From positions 22,696-86,695 of the forward strand of contig CAIMWF010000038.1 in assembly GCA_903845055.1 (NCBI GenBank): a stretch of DNA of 64,000 nucleotides. The letters are read 5' to 3'. The notes under the pieces are model-generated. The model had not been told where the DNA came from and ran no database searches. It saw only the letters and a list, made by a program, of their open reading frames with translations. This document shows positions 34,550 to 42,425 of this stretch, one piece after another; position 1 is the first letter of the stretch, and each line of letters starts with the position of its first letter. Origin of the DNA: an uncultured Bacteroidales bacterium. GTDB lineage: Bacteria; Bacteroidota; Bacteroidia; Bacteroidales; FEN-979. Both the position numbers and the translations under genes were made by a program.

Positions 34550-36004
34550 TTAAAATTGAAAGTAGAAAAATTTCTGACTTGAAAAAACGCCGAAAGCAAG
34601 CAGGAACATTACCATGAAAAGGTATGCGGCATACCGGATGATGACCGGTTTGCAAAGAAATTTCGAAGCCAGGGATTTCATGGCCACCAGGTATTCGAAC
34701 CAGAGCATGAACAAAACGAGAACGATCCCCAGCAGAAGGTCCCCGTTTTTCAGCAGGGGCAGCAGGATCGCGTGGCCGGTCTGGCTGAAATCGGCCAGGT
34801 TCAGGATCATGTAAAATGAGTCATGGAGCGGGTGCGGACCAAAGAAAAAGGCGGTGGAACATATCAGCAGGAAGGTGGCCGTGATGTTCAGCCCCTGGAG
34901 CAGTCGCGGGGCGGAATCCAGGCCGGTCACCCGGTTGAACCGGGTCATTAGGGGCCTGAAAACATTTGCGATGACCATAAAGGTGCCCTGGAACAAACCA
35001 AAAATGATGAAATTCCAATAGGGGCCGTGCCAGAAACCAACCAGCACGAAAACAATGACCAGGTTGAGGTTCATCCGCCAGTTTACCTTTCGGCCGCGAA
35101 AGGTGAAGGGGAGGGAGAAATAGACATAATCGCGCAGCCAGGAGGTCAGGGAGATGTGCCAGCGGCTCCAGAATTCGGCAATCGACCGGGCGCTGAAGGG
35201 CCGGTTGAAATTCGGGCTCAGCCTGAACCCCATCAGCCGGGCCGATCCGATGGCAATATCGGTATATCCTGAGAAATCGGCGTAAACCTCCATCATTTTA
35301 AGAACGATGGCGATGGCGATCTCGGGGCCGTGGAAATATCCTATGTTGCTGAAAACGGGATCCACGAACATGGAAAGCCGGTCGGCGATGGCCACTTTTT
35401 TGAACATGCCCCAGAGGATGAGGCGCAGTCCGCTGGTGAACAGTTGGGGATCGAAGCTGTGTTCGGCATGGAATTGCGGGATCAGCCTCCTGCCGCGCTC
35501 GATCGGGCCGGCCAGCACCAGCGGGAAAAAAGAGACGAACAGTGCGTAGATCCCGATGTTCTTCTCCGGTTTGACGACGCCACGGTATACATCGATGGTG
35601 TACCCGATGGTCTGGAAGGTGTAAAACGATATACCTGCCGGAACCAGGATGCCCATCCAGGGGATGACCGGCCTTTTCCCGGCGATCCCGGCAAACTGGT
35701 TCACAAGGTCGGTGAAGAAAACAAGGTACTTGAAGAAAACCAGCATCCCGAGGTTGACCGCCAGGGTGATAAGCAGGTATTTCAGCCGTTGTTTTTTATC
35801 CGGGATCTTTCCCATCCGCACCGCGGCATAGTACGACACCAGGGTTGCTCCCATCAGCACCAGGACGAATTCGGCCCGCCACAGGAGATAAAAAAAATAG
35901 CTGGCGGCAAGGAGGATCATCCAGCGGAACCGGAAGGGGACCAGGTAGTAAAGCAATACGACGGCAGGGAGGAAAACGAGATATCCGATGGAATTGAAGA
36001 GCAT
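34550..36004 (-). CDS. MBOAT-family O-acyltransferase (AlgI-like)
   Basis: About 484 residues with roughly eleven transmembrane segments, starting MLFNSIGYLVFLPAVVLLYYLVP, which is the usual AlgI-like N-terminus. MBOAT landmarks are FWSRWHISLTSWLRDYVYF and the catalytic His in VGFWHGPYWNFIIFG. The enzyme moves an acyl group from a cytosolic donor across the membrane to a periplasmic partner that acylates an exopolysaccharide, teichoic acid or lipid. ATG 36004 is chosen over 36058, which would run into the upstream GNAT gene. It pairs with the SGNH-like protein 1 nt downstream and sits in a minus-strand run with GNAT, GT2, SDR and KASIII. Confidence 0.92.
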   Translation of the reverse strand: MLFNSIGYLVFLPAVVLLYYLVPFRFRWMILLAASYFFYLLWRAEFVLVLMGATLVSYYAAVRMGKIPDKKQRLKYLLITLAVNLGMLVFFKYLVFFTDLVNQFAGIAGKRPVIPWMGILVPAGISFYTFQTIGYTIDVYRGVVKPEKNIGIYALFVSFFPLVLAGPIERGRRLIPQFHAEHSFDPQLFTSGLRLILWGMFKKVAIADRLSMFVDPVFSNIGYFHGPEIAIAIVLKMMEVYADFSGYTDIAIGSARLMGFRLSPNFNRPFSARSIAEFWSRWHISLTSWLRDYVYFSLPFTFRGRKVNWRMNLNLVIVFVLVGFWHGPYWNFIIFGLFQGTFMVIANVFRPLMTRFNRVTGLDSAPRLLQGLNITATFLLICSTAFFFGPHPLHDSFYMILNLADFSQTGHAILLPLLKNGDLLLGIVLVLFMLWFEYLVAMKSLASKFLCKPVIIRYAAYLFMVMFLLAFGVFSSQKFFYFQF

Positions 36005-36018
36005 AGGTTCCCTGCCTG

Positions 36019-36717
36019 TTATTTCGTGAAAACATCCCCGCCTGTTTCGCGGTACCATACCCCTTCGGGGGATTCCTCCCGGTCAAGGCTGCCGGGATAT
36101 TCTTTTAAAAGGGCTTCAAACCGCTGAGCCAGCCCTGTATCATAATCGGCGTTCTCAAACAATACTTTTGCAAGGTGATCTGCGCCGGCCAGGGCCCTCA
36201 CGGCCTTCCTGATCTTCCCGCCCCGCTGTTCAAAACGTTCGCGGGTCAGTTCATACTGCTGGTTATCGGCCTCCTCCTGGCTTTCGCAAAGCCGGTACCC
36301 GAGTTGTAAATTGAAGTTGACCGCATTGGCGTTGGTACGCATGATGTGTGCAACCTGCCGTTTCCACCCAAGCAGGAAAAAGGTGGTTTCGATGCCGGCA
36401 ACCGATACCAGGTAAGGTACGAAGGTATTGTAAAACTCGGTCCGGCCGAGGAATATCCCCGATTCGGAGGAGCGGGACTCCCAGTCGATGTTTTTGTCGT
36501 TCAGCAGACCGATCTTTTCTCCCCGGTAGTGGATCATGAGGTAATTGTTCTTCAGGTTGCTGACCGACCTGAACCAATCAAGCTGCTGCACAGGCGAAAT
36601 GATCTCCCGGTATTGCATGTTCAGCCTCACAGGGTCGGAGTTTCGCCATTGCCTCACCAGTTCAATATCCCCTTCGGTGAGCCGCTCCAGGATGATCCCG
36701 TATTTAAAGAACTTCAT
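36019..36717 (-). CDS. GNAT-family N-acyltransferase (sugar-nucleotide amine type)
   Basis: A 232-residue protein. The first 160 residues are a GNAT domain: GIILERLTEGDIELVRQWRNSD, then SPVQQLDWFRSV, YRGEKIGLLNDKNIDWE, SGIFLGRTE and VNFNLQLGYRLCES. This arrangement recalls PseH-like enzymes that acylate the 4-amino group of UDP- or dTDP-4-amino-4,6-dideoxy sugars. The last 70 residues are an added helical extension (IRKAVRALAGADHLAKVLFENAD) that I do not recognise. It overlaps the upstream GT2 gene by 14 nt, so expression is coupled. A WecE-type aminotransferase that would make the acceptor lies at 48.3 kb. The acyl donor could be acyl-CoA or the local acyl-ACP. Confidence 0.75.
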   Translation of the reverse strand: MKFFKYGIILERLTEGDIELVRQWRNSDPVRLNMQYREIISPVQQLDWFRSVSNLKNNYLMIHYRGEKIGLLNDKNIDWESRSSESGIFLGRTEFYNTFVPYLVSVAGIETTFFLLGWKRQVAHIMRTNANAVNFNLQLGYRLCESQEEADNQQYELTRERFEQRGGKIRKAVRALAGADHLAKVLFENADYDTGLAQRFEALLKEYPGSLDREESPEGVWYRETGGDVFTK

Positions 36718-37645
36718 GGTTCAGCATCGTTTTGATGGCAAAGGGGGGCTTTTGGTTCTGCACCATGTAGATCCGGCTCAGGTATTCGCCGATGATGCCC
36801 AGCGACAGCAGGATGATGCTGGTCGAAAACAGGATGGCCACGATGAGGGCGGTAAACCCCAGCGGAACATCGCGGAAGATCTTCTTGTAAATAAATACCA
36901 GGCCGATGAAGAAGCTGAACATGGCGGTCATGAAACCTCCGTAAACCATCATCCGCAGGGGAATCGCCGTGTAATAGATCACCAGGTTCGAAAAGAGAGA
37001 AAAGAGACTGTGGCTGGTGTAGGATGACTGCTGGTAGGGCCGTTTCCGGTGGTCGACCAGCACGAAGGCGATGTGGCTGGTATACCAGTTGAAAAGTTCA
37101 TCAATGTAAATGAAGTTGATCTGGTGGTTGAGCAGGTTTTTTGCAAGCGACGATTTCATCAGCCTGAAGGAGGAGCCGTTGCCCTTGGTCTTGAAAATCC
37201 TGCGCGACCAGCCTTTCAGTGCGCCGCTGCCCATGTTGCGGGCCATGGAATGGTGTTTCGTTCCATAGATGCCATACACGAGGTCGGCATCCGAATGTTG
37301 CATGGTATCGATGAGTTTGGCAATTTCCTCGGGTGGATTCTGAAGGTCGTCGTCGATGGTGATGATAAAGTTACCCGATGCCTGTGCGATGCCGCAGATG
37401 GTTGCGTTGTGCTGCCCGAAATTCCGGGCCAGGCGGATGGCGATGATGTTCGCCGGGTTGGCCTTCTGAAGCGTTTCCAGCCTTTCCCAGCTGGCATCCT
37501 GGCTTCCGTCGTCGACAAAAACAACCTCGAATGATTTTTCAATTTTTTCCATGGTCTGCCCGATCCGGAGGAACAACTCCTCCAGCGATTCGCAGCTGTT
37601 AAAGACCGGGACAACGACGGAATAATCAGGCTTCATCTTGCTCAT
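36704..37645 (-). CDS. Family 2 glycosyltransferase with C-terminal membrane helices (DPM1/ArnC-like)
   Basis: About 313 residues from MSKMKPDYSVVVPVFN. The GT-A domain has VFVDDGSQDASW and the metal-binding TIDDDLQNPPEE, followed by the SSFRLMKSSLAKNLLNH region. Two C-terminal transmembrane helices (about 230-290) match the polyprenyl-phosphate hexose synthase group (DPM1, ArnC, GtrB). It would transfer a sugar from a nucleotide to a lipid carrier on the inner membrane. The start is taken at 37645, after the SDR stop at 37651. It overlaps the GNAT gene by 14 nt, so it belongs to the surface-glycan run. Confidence 0.87.
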   Translation of the reverse strand: MSKMKPDYSVVVPVFNSCESLEELFLRIGQTMEKIEKSFEVVFVDDGSQDASWERLETLQKANPANIIAIRLARNFGQHNATICGIAQASGNFIITIDDDLQNPPEEIAKLIDTMQHSDADLVYGIYGTKHHSMARNMGSGALKGWSRRIFKTKGNGSSFRLMKSSLAKNLLNHQINFIYIDELFNWYTSHIAFVLVDHRKRPYQQSSYTSHSLFSLFSNLVIYYTAIPLRMMVYGGFMTAMFSFFIGLVFIYKKIFRDVPLGFTALIVAILFSTSIILLSLGIIGEYLSRIYMVQNQKPPFAIKTMLNHEVL

Positions 37646-37650
37646 GACGG

Positions 37651-38385
37651 TTAACCTCCTCCTAATATAAGATTCGTGGCGCTCACCCATTTCGATGCAT
37701 CCGACAGGTAAAAGATGATGGTATTGGCAACATCCACAGGGTCGCCAAGCCCAAGCAGCTGGCGCTCTTCAATTTTATTCACCGCCTCCTGCGAAAAGTT
37801 CTCGGCAGTTTCGTTGAGCATGGGGGTGCGCACGAAAGCGGGGGCGATGCAGTTCACCCGGGTGCCCCTGGATGCCAGTTCAAGTGCCAGGACGCGTGCA
37901 TAGGCCTCCAGGGCGGCCTTGGCGCTGATGTACATGGCCCCGCCCACAAAAGGATACCGAGTCGATATGGAGGAAATGAAAACAATGGAGCTGTTGCCCT
38001 TTGAAAGTTTCTTCTTTGCCAGGATCCTGGCGGTGAGCAGCACGGAGGCGTCGAAGCTGATGCGGAAGGTCCTGGAAATGGTCTCAGCCGTGATAAACCT
38101 TGCCGGTGCAAGTTCGGAGATGCCGGTGCTTTGTACCAGCCCGTCCAGCATTGGCAGGGCCTCCACCAGCCGGTCAATGTCGGCCTGGATGGTAAGATCG
38201 GCAGGGATTTGCTGATGGCCTTCACCCTGGAGTGAACCGAACGTCTCCTGCAGCCGTATGGTGTTTCGCCCCGTGACAATGACACGGGCGCCATATTCGC
38301 TGGCCGTGATGGCGGTTTGCCTGCCCAGTCCCGAGGAGGCACCCGTGACAAGAACCGTTTTGCCTTTCAGATCAAATGCGTTCAT
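37651..38385 (-). CDS. Short-chain dehydrogenase/reductase (FabG-like)
   Basis: A 244-residue NAD(P)-dependent oxidoreductase with cofactor motif TGASSGLG (residues 14-21), catalytic Ser in IVFISSIS, and Y152-x3-K156 (MYISAK). The end WVSATNLILGGG matches the FabG-type C-terminus WVTGxxLxVDGG, with an Asp-to-Gly change at the penultimate Gly run. The start overlaps the KASIII stop as a 4-nt overlap, so the two are translationally coupled. This makes reduction of a 3-oxoacyl thioester made by the KASIII the most likely job. A sugar-nucleotide reductase is the alternative. One cluster-level oddity is that NAG (NNAG-type) is replaced by QSTGISE. Confidence 0.82.
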   Translation of the reverse strand: MNAFDLKGKTVLVTGASSGLGRQTAITASEYGARVIVTGRNTIRLQETFGSLQGEGHQQIPADLTIQADIDRLVEALPMLDGLVQSTGISELAPARFITAETISRTFRISFDASVLLTARILAKKKLSKGNSSIVFISSISTRYPFVGGAMYISAKAALEAYARVLALELASRGTRVNCIAPAFVRTPMLNETAENFSQEAVNKIEERQLLGLGDPVDVANTIIFYLSDASKWVSATNLILGGG

Positions 38386-39467
38386 CCGTTTTCAGATTGT
38401 ACCGGCAGGGCTTCCTGTTCGGTAAATTCAGGGACCACCATGCCATCGGTTTCAACGAGGACGGTGCCCCATGACAGCCCGATCCCGAAAGCCGAGAGCA
38501 GGAGTTTGTGCGGTTTTTCGGCCAGGCTGGTCCGGATCTGGGTAACCATGGTCAGCGGGATCGACGAACAGCTGGTATTTCCGAAGTCGTGGAGCGAATA
38601 GGGAACCCTCGAAGGATCCACCTTCAGCATCTTGCGCAGGGTCTCGTTGATCAGCCGGTTGGCCTGGTGAAACAGCAGGTAGTCGAACTCATCGAGCTGC
38701 CTGTTGAAATGTTTCAGGGTGGTTTTGATGTTGGGGACCACCTCGCGCAGGGAAAAGTTGAACACTTCGATCCCGTCGAGCGCGATCTGCAGGCGGTTGT
38801 GATAGATCCCTTCGCCGTATTTTTTGATGGTGAAAGATTTTTTGCTGGCGAGGTTCCGCACGCCGCCGTCGCGGATAATGATGGCTTCGTAGCCGCTGCC
38901 GTCGGTCTGCAGGTTGAACTGCATGGCCGGGTGACCCGGCTTCAGCTCGAGGGCCGTGGCCGTCCCGGCATCGCCGAATAGCGGGAAGGTGCTTTTGTCG
39001 CGGTAGCAGGAGGTAACATTCGACAGGTCGCCGACCAGCAACAGCCCCTTTTGCATGCCGGTGGCCCGGATCAGGCTGCTGATGACCGAGAGGCCGTAAA
39101 CATATCCCGAACAACCGAGGTTGATGTCGATGGCCATGCAGGTTTTGGGCAGTTTCAGCCTGTCCTGGAGAATGGCGGAGGTCGAAGGGATGATGTAATC
39201 GCGCGACTGGGAAACGAAAACAAGCAGGCTGATGTCATTCCTCGCCCAGACCAGCTGATCCAGCAACTGTTCCGCCGCCTGGAAACAAAGGTCCGAAGTG
39301 GTCTGCCCGGGCACGGCAACGTGCCGGGTTTCCACCCCGATCATGTTGATCAGCTGGTCGCGCTCCTTTTGCGTGATCCAGTCGTAATCGTGATTGGATA
39401 AACTTTTTTTGGGAACACAGGCCGAAAGACCGGCAATCCTGACATCGGGTATCTCAAAAATGGCCAT
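38382..39467 (-). CDS. 3-oxoacyl-ACP synthase III-like ketosynthase
   Basis: A 361-residue thiolase-fold enzyme with the complete KASIII triad: Cys119 in INLGCSGYVYG, His267 in LLFHQANRL and Asn297 in HDFGNTSCSSIP. The family condenses an acyl-CoA or acyl-ACP with malonyl-ACP, or acts as an acyltransferase in specialised pathways. It is coupled to the FabG-like SDR (4-nt overlap) and lies divergent from the FAAL-ACP gene, so it probably makes a dedicated short 3-hydroxyacyl chain for glycan decoration rather than bulk fatty acids. It is somewhat longer than E. coli FabH (317 residues), as in the secondary-metabolism KASIII group. A -7 box lies 41 nt upstream. Confidence 0.87.
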   Translation of the reverse strand: MAIFEIPDVRIAGLSACVPKKSLSNHDYDWITQKERDQLINMIGVETRHVAVPGQTTSDLCFQAAEQLLDQLVWARNDISLLVFVSQSRDYIIPSTSAILQDRLKLPKTCMAIDINLGCSGYVYGLSVISSLIRATGMQKGLLLVGDLSNVTSCYRDKSTFPLFGDAGTATALELKPGHPAMQFNLQTDGSGYEAIIIRDGGVRNLASKKSFTIKKYGEGIYHNRLQIALDGIEVFNFSLREVVPNIKTTLKHFNRQLDEFDYLLFHQANRLINETLRKMLKVDPSRVPYSLHDFGNTSCSSIPLTMVTQIRTSLAEKPHKLLLSAFGIGLSWGTVLVETDGMVVPEFTEQEALPVQSENG

Positions 39468-39508
39468 TTCCTGCTTCGGTTGGTCTCTGCTGTTACAAGC
39501 TTACTACG

Positions 39509-39516
39509 CAAAAGTA
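39509..39516 (-). promoter_or_regulatory. Bacteroidota -7 box (TACTTTTG) for the KASIII-to-SGNH run
   Basis: A perfect TAnnTTTG on the minus strand, 41 nt before the KASIII start. It could drive the whole minus-strand run of six genes. Confidence 0.5.
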
Positions 39517-39697
39517 CTTTTTTTTTCTTTAAAGTCTCCTTTTTTCTAAATTTGCCCGGTTAGGTACGACCATTCTCCGTTTCCTTTTGAGTTTTGAACT
39601 TTGATCTTTAATTTATCATTTAATTCGTAAAAGGTTTGCGAAGCACAGGACCCGCATGAGGAAATACACGTAAAGAAAATCAAGGAATGAGCGTTAA

Positions 39698-39828
39698 AAA
39701 CTGCGGACTGTTTGAGGTGCGCAGCGCCGAGTTTCCGCAGTTTAGAGAATGACGCGGATTTTTAGTGAATCTCCGTAAGCGGTGACTTTTCTTTGTTTCT
39801 TTCTTTTGGTGGCAGCATAAGAAAGAAA
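39698..39828. repeat. Two-hairpin structured block, probable dispersed element
   Basis: Hairpin 1: AAACTGCGGA (39698-39707) pairs with TCCGCAGTTT (39734-39743). The 26-nt loop can itself fold GGTGC/GCGCC. Hairpin 2: TTTCTTTCTT (39796-39805) pairs with AAGAAAGAAA (39819-39828) over a 13-nt loop. From memory, similar sequence recurs in Bacteroidota genomes as spurious small ORFs; this is not verified here. Confidence 0.55.
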
Positions 39829-39887
39829 GGCAATAAAATATCGAATATTGATCAATGAAATTTGAAGTTTTTGCCAGAGGAAAAATT

Positions 39888-39925
39888 AAATGGCAAAATG
39901 GTAAAATGGTAAAATGGTAAAATTG
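39888..39925. repeat. 8-bp tandem repeat (AAAATGGT), about 4.5 units
   Basis: Three perfect units flanked by AAATGGC and AAAATTG. It lies 60 nt before the FAAL-ACP start. Confidence 0.85.
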
Positions 39926-39985
39926 GGGCCAGCCGACAGGCTCCCGATCGAACCGTAATTTTAAACTTTGAATTAAAAACACTGC

Positions 39986-42046
39986 ATGCATGACGATATG
40001 GATTTGACCAGCCCGGTGCCGGTTCCCGGCGACCTTCAACTGGAGCCTGGAAGGGCGACCATTGTTGCTGTTCTGCGCAGGCGGGCTGAACTGCTTCCCG
40101 CGAAAAGGGTCTTTACCTTCCTTGCCAACGGGGAGGACGAGACAGGTTCCTTAACGTATGCTTCGCTCGACTTGGGCGCACGGAACATCGCGGTGAAACT
40201 GGAAGCGCTGGGATTGACGGGTAAGAAGGTCCTGATGTTTTACCCCCCCGGTTTCGATTTTATCCTTGCCTTCTTCGGTTGCCTGTATGCAGGGGTGATC
40301 CCTGCAACAGCCTACCCGCCACGCAAAAACCGGTCGCTTCACCGTATCCGCACCATTGCTGCCGATTGCGGCGCCGATTCTATTCTCACCACCGATGCGA
40401 TCGCCCGTTCGCTGGAACGGAATTTTGCCGAAGACCCTTTGCTTGCAGGCCTTCCCTGGCATGCAACGGATACCTGGCCGGTTTCCGGTCCATCCCCATC
40501 CCCGGCATTTGAACCAGGATTCGAAGACCTGGCATTCCTTCAATATACTTCAGGTTCAACCGGCGATCCAAAGGGGGTGATGGTCAGCCACCGTAACATC
40601 ATGTACAACCTGCGTTCGCTGCAGCTGATCTTCCGGATCACCCCCGGTGATGTTGCCGTGCACTGGGTGCCCCAGTTTCACGATCTCGGGCTGATCTTCG
40701 GAATCCTCGAAACCGTCTTTTCAGGATCCCTTGCCGTGCTCATCCCGCCGTTTATCTTTATTTCAAACCCTGTCCTCCTGCTTGGGGCGATCACACGCTA
40801 CCGCGCAACCGTGAGCGGGCAGCCCGATTTTGCCTTTAACCATTGCGTGGAAAAGACCGATGCGGCCCGGATTGAACACCTTGACCTGTCGTCGCTGCGG
40901 GTCATGTACAGCGGCGCCGAACCGGTGAGAAAGTCAACCCTCGACCGGTTCTTTTCAACATTTGCCCCGGCCGGACTTAAAGCAGCCTCCCTCATCCCCG
41001 CATACGGGATGGCTGAATCCACCCTGATCCTGGTCGGTGGGTCGGTGACGGAACCGCCTTTCTTTCTTCCTGTCAGTACCGCAGCGCTCGAAAAAAACCT
41101 GGTGGTCACCGTAAATGAGCCGGATACCAGCACGGACATCCAGTGGATTGCAAGCAACGGAAGGCCGCAAATGGATACCTCCATGCTGGTCATGGACCCC
41201 GAAACCTGTGAAATACTGCAGCCCGGTAAGGTAGGGGAAATTTGGGCCGGCGGGAGCACGGTGACCATGGGATATTTCGGCAAGCCTCTGCTGACGGAGA
41301 GCGTTTTCAGAGCAAGTCCTTCGGGACGTAACGACCACGTGTGGCTGCGCACGGGCGACCTCGGGTTTCACTACAACGGCGAACTTTTTATCACCGGGCG
41401 GCTGAAAGACCTGGTCATCGTCCATGGCCGTAATTTTTACCCGCAGGACATGGAAGAGGTGGTTGAGCTAAGCCACGAATCAATCAGGAAGACCTGCACC
41501 GCATGCTTTTCAATCGACGACAGCGGCAAGGAACGGCTTGCCGTCGTGGCCGAACTGCGCCGTTCCATCCTGCCCAGGGATACCGGGCAGATCCTCGATG
41601 CCATCGCGGCTGCGGTTTCCCGTGAATTTGAAATCCGGCCGGCGTGCATCACCCTGGTCAGGACAGGTTCGGCCATCAAAACCTCCAGCGGCAAGATCAT
41701 GCGAAGGGCCGCCAGGGAAGCCCTGCTTTCGGGAAAATATGAGATTATTGCCGATCGCTGGTTTGACGAAAAGGAGCTGGCACCGGATGATTTTATGGAG
41801 GGCGGTGTTCCCGACCTGGGACAGTTTCTCATTTCGTGGGTGTCGCAGCGGCTCAACAAAGGGTTGCCCGCAGATCCTGCATGCAGCCTCCCGGCTTATG
41901 GAATCGACTCACTCCGGGCGGTCGAACTCACAGAGGAGACAAAAAATATCTTTGGATTTGAATGGCCTCCCTATCTTTTTTTTGAAGAGATATCCATCAC
42001 ACAGCTTGCCGCGGAGGGGATAAAATTAATGGAAGAGATCCCCTGA
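39986..42046 (+). CDS. Fatty acyl-AMP ligase fused to an acyl carrier domain
   Basis: A 686-residue two-domain protein. Residues 1-600 are an adenylate-forming ligase: A3 motif LQYTSGSTGDPKGVMVSHRN, HWVPQFHDLGLIFG and SGQPDFAFNHCVEK as in FAALs, A5-like PAYGMAEST, A7/A8 LRTGDLGFHYNGELFITGRLKDL, and the C-terminal Lys region IKTSSGKIMRR. Residues 610-686 are a carrier domain with the phosphopantetheine Ser642 in YGIDSLRAVEL. Such enzymes activate a free fatty acid as acyl-AMP and load it on the carrier, starting lipid, polyketide or acyl-glycan synthesis. The start ATG 39986 has a second in-frame ATG at 39998. It opens the run of strand-alternating genes. Confidence 0.9.
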   Translation: MHDDMDLTSPVPVPGDLQLEPGRATIVAVLRRRAELLPAKRVFTFLANGEDETGSLTYASLDLGARNIAVKLEALGLTGKKVLMFYPPGFDFILAFFGCLYAGVIPATAYPPRKNRSLHRIRTIAADCGADSILTTDAIARSLERNFAEDPLLAGLPWHATDTWPVSGPSPSPAFEPGFEDLAFLQYTSGSTGDPKGVMVSHRNIMYNLRSLQLIFRITPGDVAVHWVPQFHDLGLIFGILETVFSGSLAVLIPPFIFISNPVLLLGAITRYRATVSGQPDFAFNHCVEKTDAARIEHLDLSSLRVMYSGAEPVRKSTLDRFFSTFAPAGLKAASLIPAYGMAESTLILVGGSVTEPPFFLPVSTAALEKNLVVTVNEPDTSTDIQWIASNGRPQMDTSMLVMDPETCEILQPGKVGEIWAGGSTVTMGYFGKPLLTESVFRASPSGRNDHVWLRTGDLGFHYNGELFITGRLKDLVIVHGRNFYPQDMEEVVELSHESIRKTCTACFSIDDSGKERLAVVAELRRSILPRDTGQILDAIAAAVSREFEIRPACITLVRTGSAIKTSSGKIMRRAAREALLSGKYEIIADRWFDEKELAPDDFMEGGVPDLGQFLISWVSQRLNKGLPADPACSLPAYGIDSLRAVELTEETKNIFGFEWPPYLFFEEISITQLAAEGIKLMEEIP

Positions 42047-42087
42047 CCTCCTCATTCAAAATAACAGGAATTGATGGTTTGAGGGAC

Positions 42088-42321
42088 TTATTGCACCCTT
42101 GCCGAAATGATCCGGAACAGGTCTTCCACTGTTTTTGAAGTGGCAATGTCTTCAGCATTGATGGTGACATCATACTCGGTCTTTACCATCGCGATCAGGA
42201 TAAGCGCATTGATGGAATTCCATTCGAAAACTTCCCTGAACACACTGCCGGGCTTTAATGTACCGGGTATAAGGTCTTCATATTCTTCTTCAAGGCGGGC
42301 AATGAAATCTTCAATCTTCAT
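42088..42321 (-). CDS. Stand-alone acyl carrier protein
   Basis: A 77-residue acidic four-helix carrier. The phosphopantetheine site is at Ser36 in FEWNSINALIL. The usual Asp-Ser-Leu reads Asn-Ser-Ile, a conservative but uncommon change seen in specialised rather than housekeeping ACPs. Helix III and the C-terminal VTINAEDIATSKTVEDLFRII fit the family. It sits on the opposite strand between two FAAL-type ligases and has its own -7 box (TACCTTTG, 42341-42348), 19 nt upstream. It probably receives acyl groups from one of the ligases and feeds KASIII, SDR or an acyltransferase. Confidence 0.87.
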   Translation of the reverse strand: MKIEDFIARLEEEYEDLIPGTLKPGSVFREVFEWNSINALILIAMVKTEYDVTINAEDIATSKTVEDLFRIISARVQ

Positions 42322-42340
42322 GGGGTATCGGATTAAAGGG

Positions 42341-42348
42341 CAAAGGTA
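42341..42348 (-). promoter_or_regulatory. Bacteroidota -7 box (TACCTTTG) for the ACP gene
   Basis: A perfect TAnnTTTG on the minus strand, 19 nt from the ACP ATG. Confidence 0.55.
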
Positions 42349-42425
42349 AGAATTTTCCGGAACTATGGCAGGTAGCCGACTAATTCGTTACTTTGCAGTC
42401 TGATTGAACCAACGAGAGATTTTAC

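Larger units (their letters stand above)
39468..39985. other. 518-nt divergent gap with structured repeats
   Basis: The gap between KASIII (minus) and FAAL (plus) contains a minus-strand -7 box (39509-39516), a plus-strand TAAATTTG at 39547-39554, a two-hairpin block (39698-39828) and an 8-bp tandem repeat (39888-39925). A 119-codon minus-strand frame (39680-40039) crosses these structures and looks spurious. Confidence 0.6.

Noticed and set aside
39680..40039. 119-codon minus-strand frame in the KASIII/FAAL gap
   Set aside because: It runs through two hairpins and an octamer repeat and overlaps the FAAL start. It has low-complexity composition and resembles translated repeat rather than protein.
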